The notes beneath the pieces are model-generated. The model ran no database searches. It saw only the letters and a list, made by a program, of their open reading frames with translations, and was not told the DNA's origin. 41,451 bases of DNA from Paenarthrobacter nitroguajacolicus (GTDB lineage: Bacteria; Actinomycetota; Actinomycetes; Actinomycetales; Micrococcaceae). Shown piece after piece: positions 16,065 to 23,566 of this stretch (position 1 is the first letter of the stretch; each line of letters starts with the position of its first letter). The position numbers were made by a program, and so were the translations under genes. The stretch lies in contig NZ_JAQPPK010000036.1 of the NCBI RefSeq assembly GCF_029952445.1, forward strand, positions 1 to 41,451, written 5' to 3'.

Positions 16065-16975
16065 TGGTCTGGTTGGCGGTTTTCCTCGCGGTACTTGGCG
16101 CTTTCTTCCTCGCCATCGGAGCCCAGCGGCAGGGCAGCGCGGTGAAAGCCGATACGGGTGGCCTGGCCCTGAGCTCGAATGGATTCCTGCGCCTGCTGCG
16201 CAACCCCCGGTGGATGCTGGGATTGCTGTTCCTGGCTTTGGGAATGGTGATGAACGCCATTGCCTTGGTGTCCGCGCCCCTGACCGTTGTGCAGCCAATC
16301 GGGGCCATCGCATTGGTCATCACCACCGTGGTCAACGCCAAGGACCAGGGACTGAGCATCAACCGGGCAACCGTGGTGGCCATCAGTGCCTGCGTTACAG
16401 GTTCGGCGCTGTTTGTGCTGCTGGCCGTCTTCGTGACCCAGGAAAACCACCACGTCAGCGCTGACGATGAACTGACGATCGTCCTTCTCCTGGCCCTGGC
16501 GGTCGGTATTTTCGGGACGCTGGCCGTCTTGTTCAAACACCGTATGAGCGCCTTCATCTACATCCTTGGCGCCGGTGTCCTGTTTGGCTTTGTCGCCGTG
16601 CTCACACGGATCATCGGCAAGCATTTGCTGGATCCCAATGGCCTGTTCCTGCTCAACGTGCAGTGGTACACGCTGATCGCCATCGCGGCGGCCGGCGGCC
16701 TGGGGTCATGGTTCGTGCAGAGCGCCTACTCGGGCGGCCCTCCGGACCTGGTCATCGCCGGACTGACCGTGATTGACCCCATGGTGGGCATCGCGATCGG
16801 CATCATTATTCTTGGTGAGCTTCGTCCCGATGTCCACGCCGTCATGGCAATCGCCATGGCTGCGGCCGCTTCCCTTGCTATCGTGGGTGTTATTGCCCTG
16901 AGCCGGCACCATCCGGAAGTCACCAAGCGCAAGAAGGACGCGAAGGCGGCTGCCAGCCGGAAGGCCCAGGGCTGA
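16064..16975 (+). CDS. DMT-superfamily (EamA-like) transporter
   Basis: A 303-aa protein with nine or ten predicted membrane segments and a basic C-terminal tail (KRKKDAKAAASRKAQG). The repeated-half pattern and the PIGAIALVIT and DPMVGIAIGIIILGE segments, at equivalent places near the ends of each half, fit the drug/metabolite transporter superfamily. It overlaps the phosphatidyltransferase stop by one base, so the two are cotranslated. Together with the downstream glycosyltransferase this could point to a lipid or lipid-linked substrate. Family members range from amino acid exporters to lipid flippases, so the substrate stays open. Confidence 0.85.
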   Translation: MVWLAVFLAVLGAFFLAIGAQRQGSAVKADTGGLALSSNGFLRLLRNPRWMLGLLFLALGMVMNAIALVSAPLTVVQPIGAIALVITTVVNAKDQGLSINRATVVAISACVTGSALFVLLAVFVTQENHHVSADDELTIVLLLALAVGIFGTLAVLFKHRMSAFIYILGAGVLFGFVAVLTRIIGKHLLDPNGLFLLNVQWYTLIAIAAAGGLGSWFVQSAYSGGPPDLVIAGLTVIDPMVGIAIGIIILGELRPDVHAVMAIAMAAAASLAIVGVIALSRHHPEVTKRKKDAKAAASRKAQG

Positions 16976-17023
16976 GCTTTACCTTGCGCCACCGCTTTTG
17001 CGGTCGGCAAACCGGCGACACCG

Positions 17024-17046
17024 CAGCGTTGCCACAAGCAACGCTG
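17024..17046. other. Perfect 8-bp inverted repeat before the glycosyltransferase
   Basis: CAGCGTTG and CAACGCTG flank a 7-base loop, 31 bases upstream of the GT4 start. With no T-tract it is more likely an mRNA processing/stability hairpin or an operator than a terminator. Confidence 0.5.
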
Positions 17047-17076
17047 TCCGCACCGTGACCATCAGGAGTTCTCCAC

Positions 17077-18273
17077 GTGACCATTCCCGACACCAACAAG
17101 CCCCTCACCATCCTGATTGCAGCGGACACCTACCCGCCGCACGTCAACGGCGCTGCCCAATTCGGCTACCGCCTGGCCAAGGGGATGACGGCGCGCGGAC
17201 ACAACGTCCACGTGTTGGCCTGCCGTCCGGACTCGGGCAAGAGCTACACGGAATTCCGCGACGAAGCCACCGTCCACCGCCTGCGTTCCCACGGCGTCTT
17301 CACCCACGAATACTTCCGCATTTGCTTCCCGTGGGAAATTAAGAAGGAAATCAGCCTGCTGTTCGACAAAGTGCAGCCTGACGTAGTGCATATCCAAAGC
17401 CACTACATGATTGGCGAGCACGTCCTGTACGAGGCCGTGAAGCGCGGCATCAGGATCATTGCCACCAACCACTTCATGCCGGAGAACCTGAACCCGTTCC
17501 TTCCGTTCCCGCAGTGGTTCAAGGACATCGTGGGGCGCATCTCCTGGAAGGACATGGGCAAGGTCATGGGCCAGGCGGACGTTGTCACAACGCCCACGCC
17601 GCTGGCCGCCAAGGCGATGCACCAGCACGCTTTCCTGCGCAAAGTCCTTCCTTTGTCCAACGGAATCGACTCCTCGGCCTATGAGCTCCACCCCGGCGAA
17701 GTGATTGAGCCGCACAGCAACCCGACGGTCCTTTTTGCAGGGCGCTTGGCCGAAGAGAAGCACATCAACGTGCTGATCGACGCCGTGGCAAAAACATCCC
17801 GGGACTTGAACGTGCATTTGGAAATTGTTGGCGGCGGAGAAGTGCGCCCAGCGCTGGAAGCCCAGGTTGCCAGGCTTGGACTGGGGGACCGGGTCAGGTT
17901 CCTGGGGCTCGCAAGCGACGAAGAGCTGCGTGAGGCCTACATCAAGGCCGATATTTTCTGCATGCCCGGCACGGCTGAACTCCAGTCCCTGGTGACATTG
18001 GAAGCCATGTCCGCCTCCACCCCCGTTCTGCTGGCCGATGCCATGGCCTTGCCGCACCTTGTCCGTGAAGGGGAAAACGGGTACCTCTTCACGCCCAACG
18101 ACAGCACCGAGCTCGCAGCGAAGATCACCAAGCTGGTGCAGCTGCCCAAGCACGAGCTCGAAGCCATGGGGAAGATGAGCCGGGAAATGGTGGAGCCGCA
18201 CAGCATCAACGGCACGCTCCAGACCTTTGAGGACCTCTACCGCGGTGCCTCCTACGAGGACATGGTGGTGTGA
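17077..18273 (+). CDS. Glycosyltransferase family 4 protein
   Basis: A 398-aa GT-B fold retaining glycosyltransferase, probably cytoplasmic or membrane-associated. The N-terminal domain opens with ILIAADTYPPHVNGAAQFGYRLAKG, the GT4 acceptor-side motif. The C-terminal donor domain shows VLFAGRLAEEKHINVLIDA, then the nucleotide-sugar E-x7-E region around PGTAELQSLVTLEAMSAS. It starts at GTG 17077 with AGGAG nine bases before. It lies 101 bases after a DMT transporter and CDP-alcohol phosphatidyltransferase, which suggests glycosylation of a membrane lipid (for example phosphatidylinositol mannoside or glycolipid synthesis). The sugar and acceptor cannot be assigned from sequence. Confidence 0.92.
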   Translation: MTIPDTNKPLTILIAADTYPPHVNGAAQFGYRLAKGMTARGHNVHVLACRPDSGKSYTEFRDEATVHRLRSHGVFTHEYFRICFPWEIKKEISLLFDKVQPDVVHIQSHYMIGEHVLYEAVKRGIRIIATNHFMPENLNPFLPFPQWFKDIVGRISWKDMGKVMGQADVVTTPTPLAAKAMHQHAFLRKVLPLSNGIDSSAYELHPGEVIEPHSNPTVLFAGRLAEEKHINVLIDAVAKTSRDLNVHLEIVGGGEVRPALEAQVARLGLGDRVRFLGLASDEELREAYIKADIFCMPGTAELQSLVTLEAMSASTPVLLADAMALPHLVREGENGYLFTPNDSTELAAKITKLVQLPKHELEAMGKMSREMVEPHSINGTLQTFEDLYRGASYEDMVV

Positions 18274-18358
18274 CCGCAGCACTCCTTTTTAGCTATTAGT
18301 ATTGCTAGAGTGCTTTGCCCCGAACGGCTGTTTCACGATGGTTTGTTCAGGGCATCAC

Positions 18359-18432
18359 GGGGCTATAGCTCAGCTGGTTAGAGCGCGGGACTCATAATCC
18401 TAAGGTCCTCGGTTCAAGTCCGAGTAGCCCTA
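18359..18432 (+). tRNA. tRNA with CAU anticodon (elongator tRNA-Met or tRNA-Ile2)
   Basis: A 74-nt tRNA with anticodon loop CTCATAA (anticodon CAT), D-stem GCTC/GAGC, T-arm CTCGG-TTCAAGT-CCGAG, discriminator A and no encoded CCA. The acceptor GGGGCTA pairs with TAGCCCT, leaving a G1-U72 wobble, and the anticodon stem has a C27-A43 mismatch and G28-U42 wobble. It is not the initiator, since the three G-C pairs of the initiator anticodon stem are missing. Elongator Met and lysidine-modified Ile2 share the CAU gene sequence. The acceptor stem looks more like actinobacterial tRNA-Ile, so Ile2 is a real alternative. Confidence 0.93.
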
Positions 18433-18442
18433 CACAACCAGG

Positions 18443-18481
18443 ATCCCCCTTGCCGACGCAATGTTGGCAGGGGGGATTTTT
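18443..18481 (+). terminator. Rho-independent terminator after the CAU tRNA
   Basis: ATCCCCCTTGCCGAC pairs with GTTGGCAGGGGGGAT (two G-U wobbles) around GCAAT and is followed by five T residues. Confidence 0.9.
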
Positions 18482-18498
18482 GCGTTGCGGGAGGTTCG

Positions 18499-18528
18499 TT
18501 GATGAGGTATGTTACTGATCAGTAACTT
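18499..18528 (+). promoter_or_regulatory. Promoter with a perfect 16-bp operator between -35 and -10
   Basis: GTTACTGA-TCAGTAAC (18511-18526) is a perfect palindrome. TTGATG (18499-18504) and TAACTT (18523-18528) form a plausible -35/-10 pair 18 bp apart, so the palindrome fills the spacer, the classic place for a repressor. TTACTGnnCAGTAA-like palindromes are typical of TetR-family regulators of fatty or amino acid catabolism. The regulator is not encoded in this window. Confidence 0.65.
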
Positions 18529-18630
18529 ACTACTCGCCGGTAACTTGGCTGCCCGCTGACTCCAGGGTCGCTGCGCAGTCCTTCCGGGACCTTGATGTGG
18601 TCGCAGGCGACCACCCTTGAAGGAGCGAAT

Positions 18631-19821
18631 ATGTCCAACACTGCTTTCGACGCCAGCAACCTTCCCTACGCCGACGGCGACTTCTATGCCTTTGAGCAGC
18701 TGCTGACAGGCAAAGAGCAGGACCGGCTGGCGGAGGTTCGGGAGTTCCTTGCCCGCGAGGTCACGCCGATCGCGGTGGACTGCTGGAACCGCGGCGAATT
18801 CCCCATGGACCTTATTCCCAAGCTTGGCGAGCTGGACCTTGTCAGCCCGGTGCGGCGCCAGGGCTACTCCAACCTCTTCGCAGGCATGCTCCATGCTGAG
18901 GTAACCCGTGCTGATGCATCCATCGCCACTTTCATGGGTGTCCACGACGGGCTCTTCACGGGCTCCATTGAAGCCCTCGCATCCCAGGAGCAGAAGGATG
19001 CGTGGCTCCCTGACATCTACTCCCTGAAGAAGATCGGCGCCTTTGGACTGACCGAACCCCTGGGTGGTTCGGATGTGGCCGGCGGAACCCGCACCACTGC
19101 CCGGCGCGATGGCGACACCTGGATCCTCAATGGCGCCAAGCGTTGGATCGGCAACGCCACCTTCTCGGACTGGGTAGTGATCTATGCCAAGGATGTTGCC
19201 GACAATCAGGTGAAGGCCTTCCTCGTGGACACCACTTTGCCGGGCTACTCGGCCAGCAAGATCGAGAACAAGATCTCCCTCCGCACCGTGCAGAACGCGG
19301 ACATCACCCTGGACAACGTAGTGGTGCCCGACTTCTTCAAGTTGGCCAACGGCAACAGCTTCCGGGATACCAACAAGGTCCTTAAGGTCACTCGCCTGGC
19401 CGTCGCGTGGCAAGCAGTCGGCCTTCAGATGGCCGCTTTCGATGTAGCACGCAGCTACGCCGTTGAGCGCCAGCAGTTCGGCCGTCCCTTGGCCGCATTC
19501 CAGCTTGTGCAGAACCAGTTGGTCCAGATCCTGGGCAATACAGTTGCTTCGATGGGCATGATGGTGCGGTTGGCCCAGCTCGAGGACGCCGGCGTTGCCA
19601 AGGACGAGCAGTCGGCCCTGGCGAAGGCTTTCACTACGGCCCGCATGCGCGAGAGCGTTGCCCTGGGGCGAAGCATCCTTGGTGGAAACGGCATCGTGAC
19701 CGACTACGGCATGGCCAAGATCTTCTCCGATGCAGAGGCCATCTACTCCTACGAGGGCACTCATGAGATCAACACGTTGGTGACCGGGCGGGCCATCACG
19801 GGCGTTTCCGCCATCGTCTAG
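18631..19821 (+). CDS. Acyl-CoA dehydrogenase, glutaryl-CoA dehydrogenase-like
   Basis: A 396-aa FAD flavoprotein of the acyl-CoA dehydrogenase family. FAD/substrate motifs include GAFGLTEPLGGSDVAGG (about 140-157) and WILNGAKRWIGNATFSD. The C-terminal LGGNGI and YEGTHEINTLVTGRAITG blocks closely match glutaryl-CoA dehydrogenases, where the catalytic base is the Glu of YEGTH, here Glu375. It may act on glutaryl-CoA from lysine/tryptophan breakdown or on another short acyl-CoA. ATG 18631 follows AAGGAG by seven bases. A palindromic operator lies about 105 bp upstream. It stands alone between a tRNA and a convergent peptidase gene, so its pathway partners are elsewhere. Confidence 0.92.
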   Translation: MSNTAFDASNLPYADGDFYAFEQLLTGKEQDRLAEVREFLAREVTPIAVDCWNRGEFPMDLIPKLGELDLVSPVRRQGYSNLFAGMLHAEVTRADASIATFMGVHDGLFTGSIEALASQEQKDAWLPDIYSLKKIGAFGLTEPLGGSDVAGGTRTTARRDGDTWILNGAKRWIGNATFSDWVVIYAKDVADNQVKAFLVDTTLPGYSASKIENKISLRTVQNADITLDNVVVPDFFKLANGNSFRDTNKVLKVTRLAVAWQAVGLQMAAFDVARSYAVERQQFGRPLAAFQLVQNQLVQILGNTVASMGMMVRLAQLEDAGVAKDEQSALAKAFTTARMRESVALGRSILGGNGIVTDYGMAKIFSDAEAIYSYEGTHEINTLVTGRAITGVSAIV

Positions 19822-19861
19822 AAACGCGGTCATCTAGAAACACGATCGTCCAGGCGCACGA

Positions 19862-20356
19862 TCATTCCAACGGCAGCAGGACAGAGGGCCGCAAGTCGGC
19901 CACGAAACCGAGTGGATTGACGTACTCATCGCCGCGCCGCACGCCCCAGTGCAGGCACATTGTGCCCCCGCAGTGGCCCGGCTGCAGCGTTCCGATGGTT
20001 TGGCCTTTGACCACCCGGTCACCTTGCTTGAGATCGCTGGCGACGGGTTCGAAACTGCTCTTGAGTCCGTCGCCGTGATCGATGGTCAGGACAGGGCGGT
20101 CAACCACGACGCCGGCAAAGGTCACCACGCCGTCGGACGGTGCGGTGACCCTTCCGGCGTCGGGCGTTGGGCCCAGGTCCACGCCACGATGCCCACTGAG
20201 CCATGGCTTATCCGGAGGGTCGAACGTCCGCAGGACGCCCGGTTTGGGCGAGAGGGGCCAGCTCCACCGTCCCTGGGGAGCAGGCGCCGTGAGGCCTGGT
20301 CCGGACAGGAGGTTGAGGGCAATGACCAAGGATGTTGCCAGCTTCAGGAAGGACAT
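19862..20356 (-). CDS. Secreted M23-family (LytM-like) peptidase, possibly degenerate
   Basis: A protein of about 164 aa with an N-terminal signal or anchor helix (FLKLATSLVIALNLLSG) followed by a compact LytM domain. It keeps the zinc-ligand motif HRGVDL and the second His of the HxH motif. The first position of HxH is Cys (MCLHWGV), so the usual catalytic His is missing. It may be a low-activity hydrolase or a regulatory LytM protein. CLHWG is, from memory, common in small actinobacterial members, so it may be a lineage variant. ATG 20356 is chosen; an in-frame TTG at 20368 sits closer to AGGAAAGG and is an alternative start. It is divergent from rpsB. Confidence 0.85.
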   Translation of the reverse strand: MSFLKLATSLVIALNLLSGPGLTAPAPQGRWSWPLSPKPGVLRTFDPPDKPWLSGHRGVDLGPTPDAGRVTAPSDGVVTFAGVVVDRPVLTIDHGDGLKSSFEPVASDLKQGDRVVKGQTIGTLQPGHCGGTMCLHWGVRRGDEYVNPLGFVADLRPSVLLPLE

Positions 20357-20463
20357 GGACCAAGCCAACCTTTCCTGGTGGTTCCGGGGCTACTGCGGGA
20401 AGTCCGTATGTGGAAAACCGGGGGTGATGGGCGGTCTGTGGGCCGGGATCGCTGTAGTACACT

Positions 20464-20763
20464 TGGTGGAGCAGTTTGCTGTGCCCTCAAGCTTGTTCAG
20501 GAACGTGTCTCATTCAGATATGTGGGGGTCCCAGGCTGACTACGCGTATCCAGCCCTCCTCCAGCGAAGCCCATGGCTTCAGGCTGTGGAGGATTGTGCC
20601 TCTTGCGGTCCGGCGGAGCCCTTGGTTCCCTCCGGATGAGAAGCGCAATGGATGCCAGGAGCCGCGCCCGTCCGGGCAAAGGCTAAACAACCGTCAACTA
20701 TTGGCAGGGTAAGAGCAGCCCCATGGGCTCTCTCATGAATGACCTGCCGGAAGGAGCGTCGGC
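20464..20763 (+). promoter_or_regulatory. Long structured rpsB leader
   Basis: This 300-base stretch before rpsB has no convincing gene. A -10-like TACACT at 20458-20463 would give a leader of about 290 nt. It holds three strong hairpins. The first is 20557-20593 (outer TCCTCCA/TGGAGGA, inner GAAGCC-CAT-GGCTTC, an uninterrupted 6-bp stem). The second is around 20613-20636 (CGGAG/CTCCG). The third is just before the ribosome binding site at about 20711-20732 (GAG-AGCCC with GGGCTCTC). Ribosomal protein S2 represses its own mRNA in other bacteria, so this may be an S2-responsive leader. The structure is seen; regulation is inferred. Confidence 0.55.
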
Positions 20764-21633
20764 ATGCCCGTCGTAACCATGCGCCAGCTGCTTGACAGCG
20801 GCGTCCACTTTGGACACCAGACCCGTCGTTGGAACCCGAAGATGAAGCGCTTCATCTTCACGGAGCGCAACGGCATCTACATCATTGACCTCCAGCAGTC
20901 GCTGTCCTACATCGACCGCGCCTACGAGTTCGTCAAGGCTACTGTCGCCCACGGCGGCACCGTCCTGTTCGTCGGCACCAAGAAGCAGGCTCAGGAAGCA
21001 ATTGCCGAGCAGGCTACCCGTGTTGGCCAGCCGTACGTCAACCAGCGTTGGTTGGGCGGTATGCTCACCAACTTCCAGACCGTCGCCAAGCGTATCCAGC
21101 GCATGAAGGAACTCGAAGAGATCAACTTCGACGACGTCGCCGGCTCCGCTTACACCAAGAAGGAGCTCCTGCTCCTCAAGCGCGAACTCACCAAGCTCGA
21201 GTCCAACCTCGGCGGTATCCGCAACCTGACCAAGGCTCCCTCGGTCCTGTGGGTTGTTGACACCAAGAAGGAACACCTTGCTGTTGACGAAGCCAAGAAG
21301 CTGAACATCCCGGTTGTTGCCATCCTGGACACCAACTGCGATCCCGACGAAGTTGACTTCCCGATCCCGGGTAACGACGACGCCATCCGCTCCGTCAACC
21401 TGCTCACCCGCGTTGTTGCCGACGCCGTAGCTGAGGGCCTCATCGCCCGCAACCAGCGCGCAACGGGCACCACCGAAGCTCCGGAAGAGCCGCTGGCCGA
21501 GTGGGAGCGCGAGCTCCTCGAAGGCAGCAAGGCCGAAGAAGCAGCAGCAGCTGAGGCTCCGGCCGCAGAAGCTCCGGCAGCTGAGGCTCCCGTTGCAACC
21601 GAAGCTGCAGCAGGCGAAGCCGAAGCCAAGTAA
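20764..21633 (+). CDS. rpsB: 30S ribosomal protein S2
   Basis: Small-subunit ribosomal protein S2 (289 aa), needed for S1 docking and initiation. The N-terminus MRQLLDSGVHFGHQTRRWNPKM is the S2 signature, followed by VLFVGTKKQAQEAI, QRWLGGMLTNFQT and the second signature PVVAILDTNCDPDEVDFPIPGNDDA. The last ~35 residues are an Ala/Glu/Pro repeat tail (AAAEAPAAEAPAAEAPVA), longer than in E. coli S2 but common in actinobacteria. ATG 20764 follows GGAAGGAG. tsf lies 121 bases downstream, with a hairpin between. Confidence 0.98.
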   Translation: MPVVTMRQLLDSGVHFGHQTRRWNPKMKRFIFTERNGIYIIDLQQSLSYIDRAYEFVKATVAHGGTVLFVGTKKQAQEAIAEQATRVGQPYVNQRWLGGMLTNFQTVAKRIQRMKELEEINFDDVAGSAYTKKELLLLKRELTKLESNLGGIRNLTKAPSVLWVVDTKKEHLAVDEAKKLNIPVVAILDTNCDPDEVDFPIPGNDDAIRSVNLLTRVVADAVAEGLIARNQRATGTTEAPEEPLAEWERELLEGSKAEEAAAAEAPAAEAPAAEAPVATEAAAGEAEAK

Positions 21634-21672
21634 ATCTGGACCTTTCCCGGTACCGGTAACGGCGTCGGGGAC

Positions 21673-21718
21673 AACTGACAGGATGGCGGCTCACTTGGTG
21701 GGCTGCCGTCCTTCAGTT
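21673..21718 (+). promoter_or_regulatory. Hairpin in the rpsB-tsf gap (attenuator or mRNA stability element)
   Basis: AACTGA and AGGATGGC pair with GCCGTCCT and TCAGTT, with a bulged C in the left arm, forming a long stem. An AT-rich but not T-only stretch follows, so it is probably a partial terminator setting the S2:EF-Ts ratio, or a processing site, rather than a full terminator. Confidence 0.6.
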
Positions 21719-21754
21719 ACGTAAACACATAAATTTCTAGACAGAGGGGTTCAC

Positions 21755-22591
21755 ATGGCGAACTACACTGCTGCTGACATCAAGGCCCTGCGCGAGCGCA
21801 CCGGCGCCGGCATGATGGACGTCAAGAAGGCTCTTGACGAAGCCAACGGTGACGCTGAGAAGGCCATCGAGATCATCCGCATCAAGGGCCTGAAGGGTGC
21901 TACCAAGCGCGAAGGCCGTTCCACCGCTGAAGGCCTGGTTGCTGCCAAGGTCAACGGTGGCGTTGGCGTAATGATCGAGGTCAACTGCGAGACTGACTTC
22001 GTGGCCAAGGCCGACAAGTTCATCCAGCTGGCTGACAAGGTCCTCAACGTTGCAGTCGAGTCCGGCGCTGCCGACCTCGAGACCCTGCTGGCCACCGAGG
22101 TCGACGGCAAGCCGTTGTCCGAGGTTGTCGTCGAAGAGGGCGCTGTCCTCGGCGAAAAGGTTGTCGTCCGTCGCATCTCCCGCGTTGAGGGCACCACGGT
22201 TGACGCTTACCTGCACAAGACGTCCAAGGACCTCCCGGCCCAGGTTGGCGTTCTGTTCGCTGTTGACGGTGAAGGCGAAGCCGCTGCAACCGCCGCACAC
22301 GACATCGCTGTCCACGTTGCAGCCATGGCTCCGAACTACCTGACCCGCGACGACGTCCCGGCCGAGCTGGTCGAGTCCGAGCGCCGCATCGCCGAAGAGA
22401 CCGCCAAGGCTGAAGGCAAGCCCGAAGCTGCTCTTTCGAAGATCGTGGAAGGCCGCGTGACCGGCTTCTACAAGGGTGAAGTTCTGGTTGACCAGGCATT
22501 CGCCAAGGATTCCAAGAAGACTGTTGCACAGGTCCTCGAAGAAGCCGGCGTCAAGGCAACTGCAGTAACCCGTTTCCGCGTCGGAAACTAG
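21755..22591 (+). CDS. tsf: Elongation factor Ts
   Basis: Nucleotide exchange factor for EF-Tu (278 aa). It has the N-terminal UBA-like signature LRERTGAGMMDVKKAL and the second signature EVNCETDFVAK. The core subdomains follow, ending in VEGRVTGFYKGEVLVDQAF and the C-terminal KKTVAQVLEEAGVKATAVTRFRVG. The length is that of the standard bacterial type. ATG 21755 follows GAGGGG. A strong terminator follows the gene, closing the rpsB-tsf unit. Confidence 0.98.
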   Translation: MANYTAADIKALRERTGAGMMDVKKALDEANGDAEKAIEIIRIKGLKGATKREGRSTAEGLVAAKVNGGVGVMIEVNCETDFVAKADKFIQLADKVLNVAVESGAADLETLLATEVDGKPLSEVVVEEGAVLGEKVVVRRISRVEGTTVDAYLHKTSKDLPAQVGVLFAVDGEGEAAATAAHDIAVHVAAMAPNYLTRDDVPAELVESERRIAEETAKAEGKPEAALSKIVEGRVTGFYKGEVLVDQAFAKDSKKTVAQVLEEAGVKATAVTRFRVGN

Positions 22592-22600
22592 TAATTCGTG

Positions 22601-22635
22601 AAAAGGGGTGGTCACTTCGGTGGCCGCCCCTTTTT
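22601..22635 (+). terminator. Rho-independent terminator after tsf
   Basis: AAAAGGGGTGGTCAC pairs with GTGGCCGCCCCTTTT around TTCG and runs into five T residues. Confidence 0.93.
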
Positions 22636-22712
22636 CATGCACGCGTCCGGATAGTACCTGCGCGGACCCACAGCACGATAATCTAGCCAGAGTCCACCAA
22701 CGGGAAGGCACC

Positions 22713-23450
22713 ATGGAAACCGTCAACACTGCAATCCAGCCCGAGAAGACCCGCCGACGTGTACTTCTGAAACTTTCCGGCGAGGTCATCGGCGGAGGCA
22801 AGCTCGGCGTCGATCCAGAGACCGTCCGGGCCATCGCCAAGCAGATCGCGGCAGGCGTCGCAGATGTGGAAGTAGCGATCGTTGTTGGCGGAGGCAACTT
22901 CTTCCGCGGCGCTGAACTGTCCCAGAGCGGCATGGACCGCTCCCGCGCCGACTACATGGGCATGCTGGGCACTGTGATGAACTGCCTCGCGCTCCAGGAC
23001 TTCCTGGAACAGGCCGGCGTGGAAACGCGGGTCCAGAGTGCCATCACCATGGGCCAGGTAGCCGAGGCCTACATTCCCCGCCGCGCAATCCGCCACATGG
23101 AAAAGGGCCGCGTGGTCATTTTCGGTGCGGGTGCCGGCCTGCCCTACTTCTCCACCGACACTGTGGCAGCCCAGCGTGCCCTGGAAGTCCACGCCGACGT
23201 AGTCCTCATGGCCAAGAGTGGTGTGGACGGCGTCTACACGGCGGACCCCAAGAAGGATCCCACCGCTGAGAAGCTCGATGTCCTCAGCTACGACGACGCC
23301 CTCCGGCGTGACATCCGCGTCATGGACCAGACAGCCATGACCATGTGCAAGGACAACAACCTCTCCATGGTGGTGTTCGGCATGGAAGGCGAAGGCAATG
23401 TCACCCGGGCGATCCTTGGCGAAACGCTGGGAACCCTTGTAACTCCCTAG
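22713..23450 (+). CDS. pyrH: UMP kinase
   Basis: Hexameric amino-acid-kinase-fold enzyme (245 aa) that phosphorylates UMP to UDP in pyrimidine synthesis. Motifs are VLLKLSGEVIGG (ATP site), VVGGGNFFRGAELS, DYMGMLGTVMNCLALQD, PYFSTDTVAAQRALE and the acceptor-side VYTADPKKDPTAEK. ATG 22713 follows GGGAAGG; an open frame extends about 100 bases upstream but runs into the tsf terminator and is not coding. A -10-like GATAAT at 22677-22682 is the likely promoter element. frr follows after 116 bases. Confidence 0.97.
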   Translation: METVNTAIQPEKTRRRVLLKLSGEVIGGGKLGVDPETVRAIAKQIAAGVADVEVAIVVGGGNFFRGAELSQSGMDRSRADYMGMLGTVMNCLALQDFLEQAGVETRVQSAITMGQVAEAYIPRRAIRHMEKGRVVIFGAGAGLPYFSTDTVAAQRALEVHADVVLMAKSGVDGVYTADPKKDPTAEKLDVLSYDDALRRDIRVMDQTAMTMCKDNNLSMVVFGMEGEGNVTRAILGETLGTLVTP

Positions 23451-23475
23451 CAAGGGCTAGGATATTTCCAGAACC

Positions 23476-23495
23476 ATCCGCCCCTGGTGGCGGAT
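23476..23495 (+). other. Hairpin in the pyrH-frr gap
   Basis: ATCCGCC and GGCGGAT form a perfect 7-bp stem around CCTGGT, followed by CTTTACT rather than a clean T-tract. It may be a weak terminator or processing site between pyrH and frr. Confidence 0.5.
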
Positions 23496-23524
23496 CTTTA
23501 CTGTGCATTTCTTTACCGTGCATT
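23495..23524 (+). repeat. Two tandem 15-bp units in the frr leader
   Basis: TCTTTACTGTGCATT is followed at once by TCTTTACCGTGCATT, with one mismatch. The repeat starts at the last base of the hairpin and lies about 43-72 bases upstream of the frr start. Confidence 0.8.
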
Positions 23525-23566
23525 GCCGCCTGCAGTTGGGCAGCAACTATTTCTGAGGAGAAACCC

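Noticed and set aside
19818..19842. Two TCTAGAAAC copies after the acyl-CoA dehydrogenase stop
   Set aside because: Short direct repeat at a gene end with no stem or T-tract; no function can be supported.
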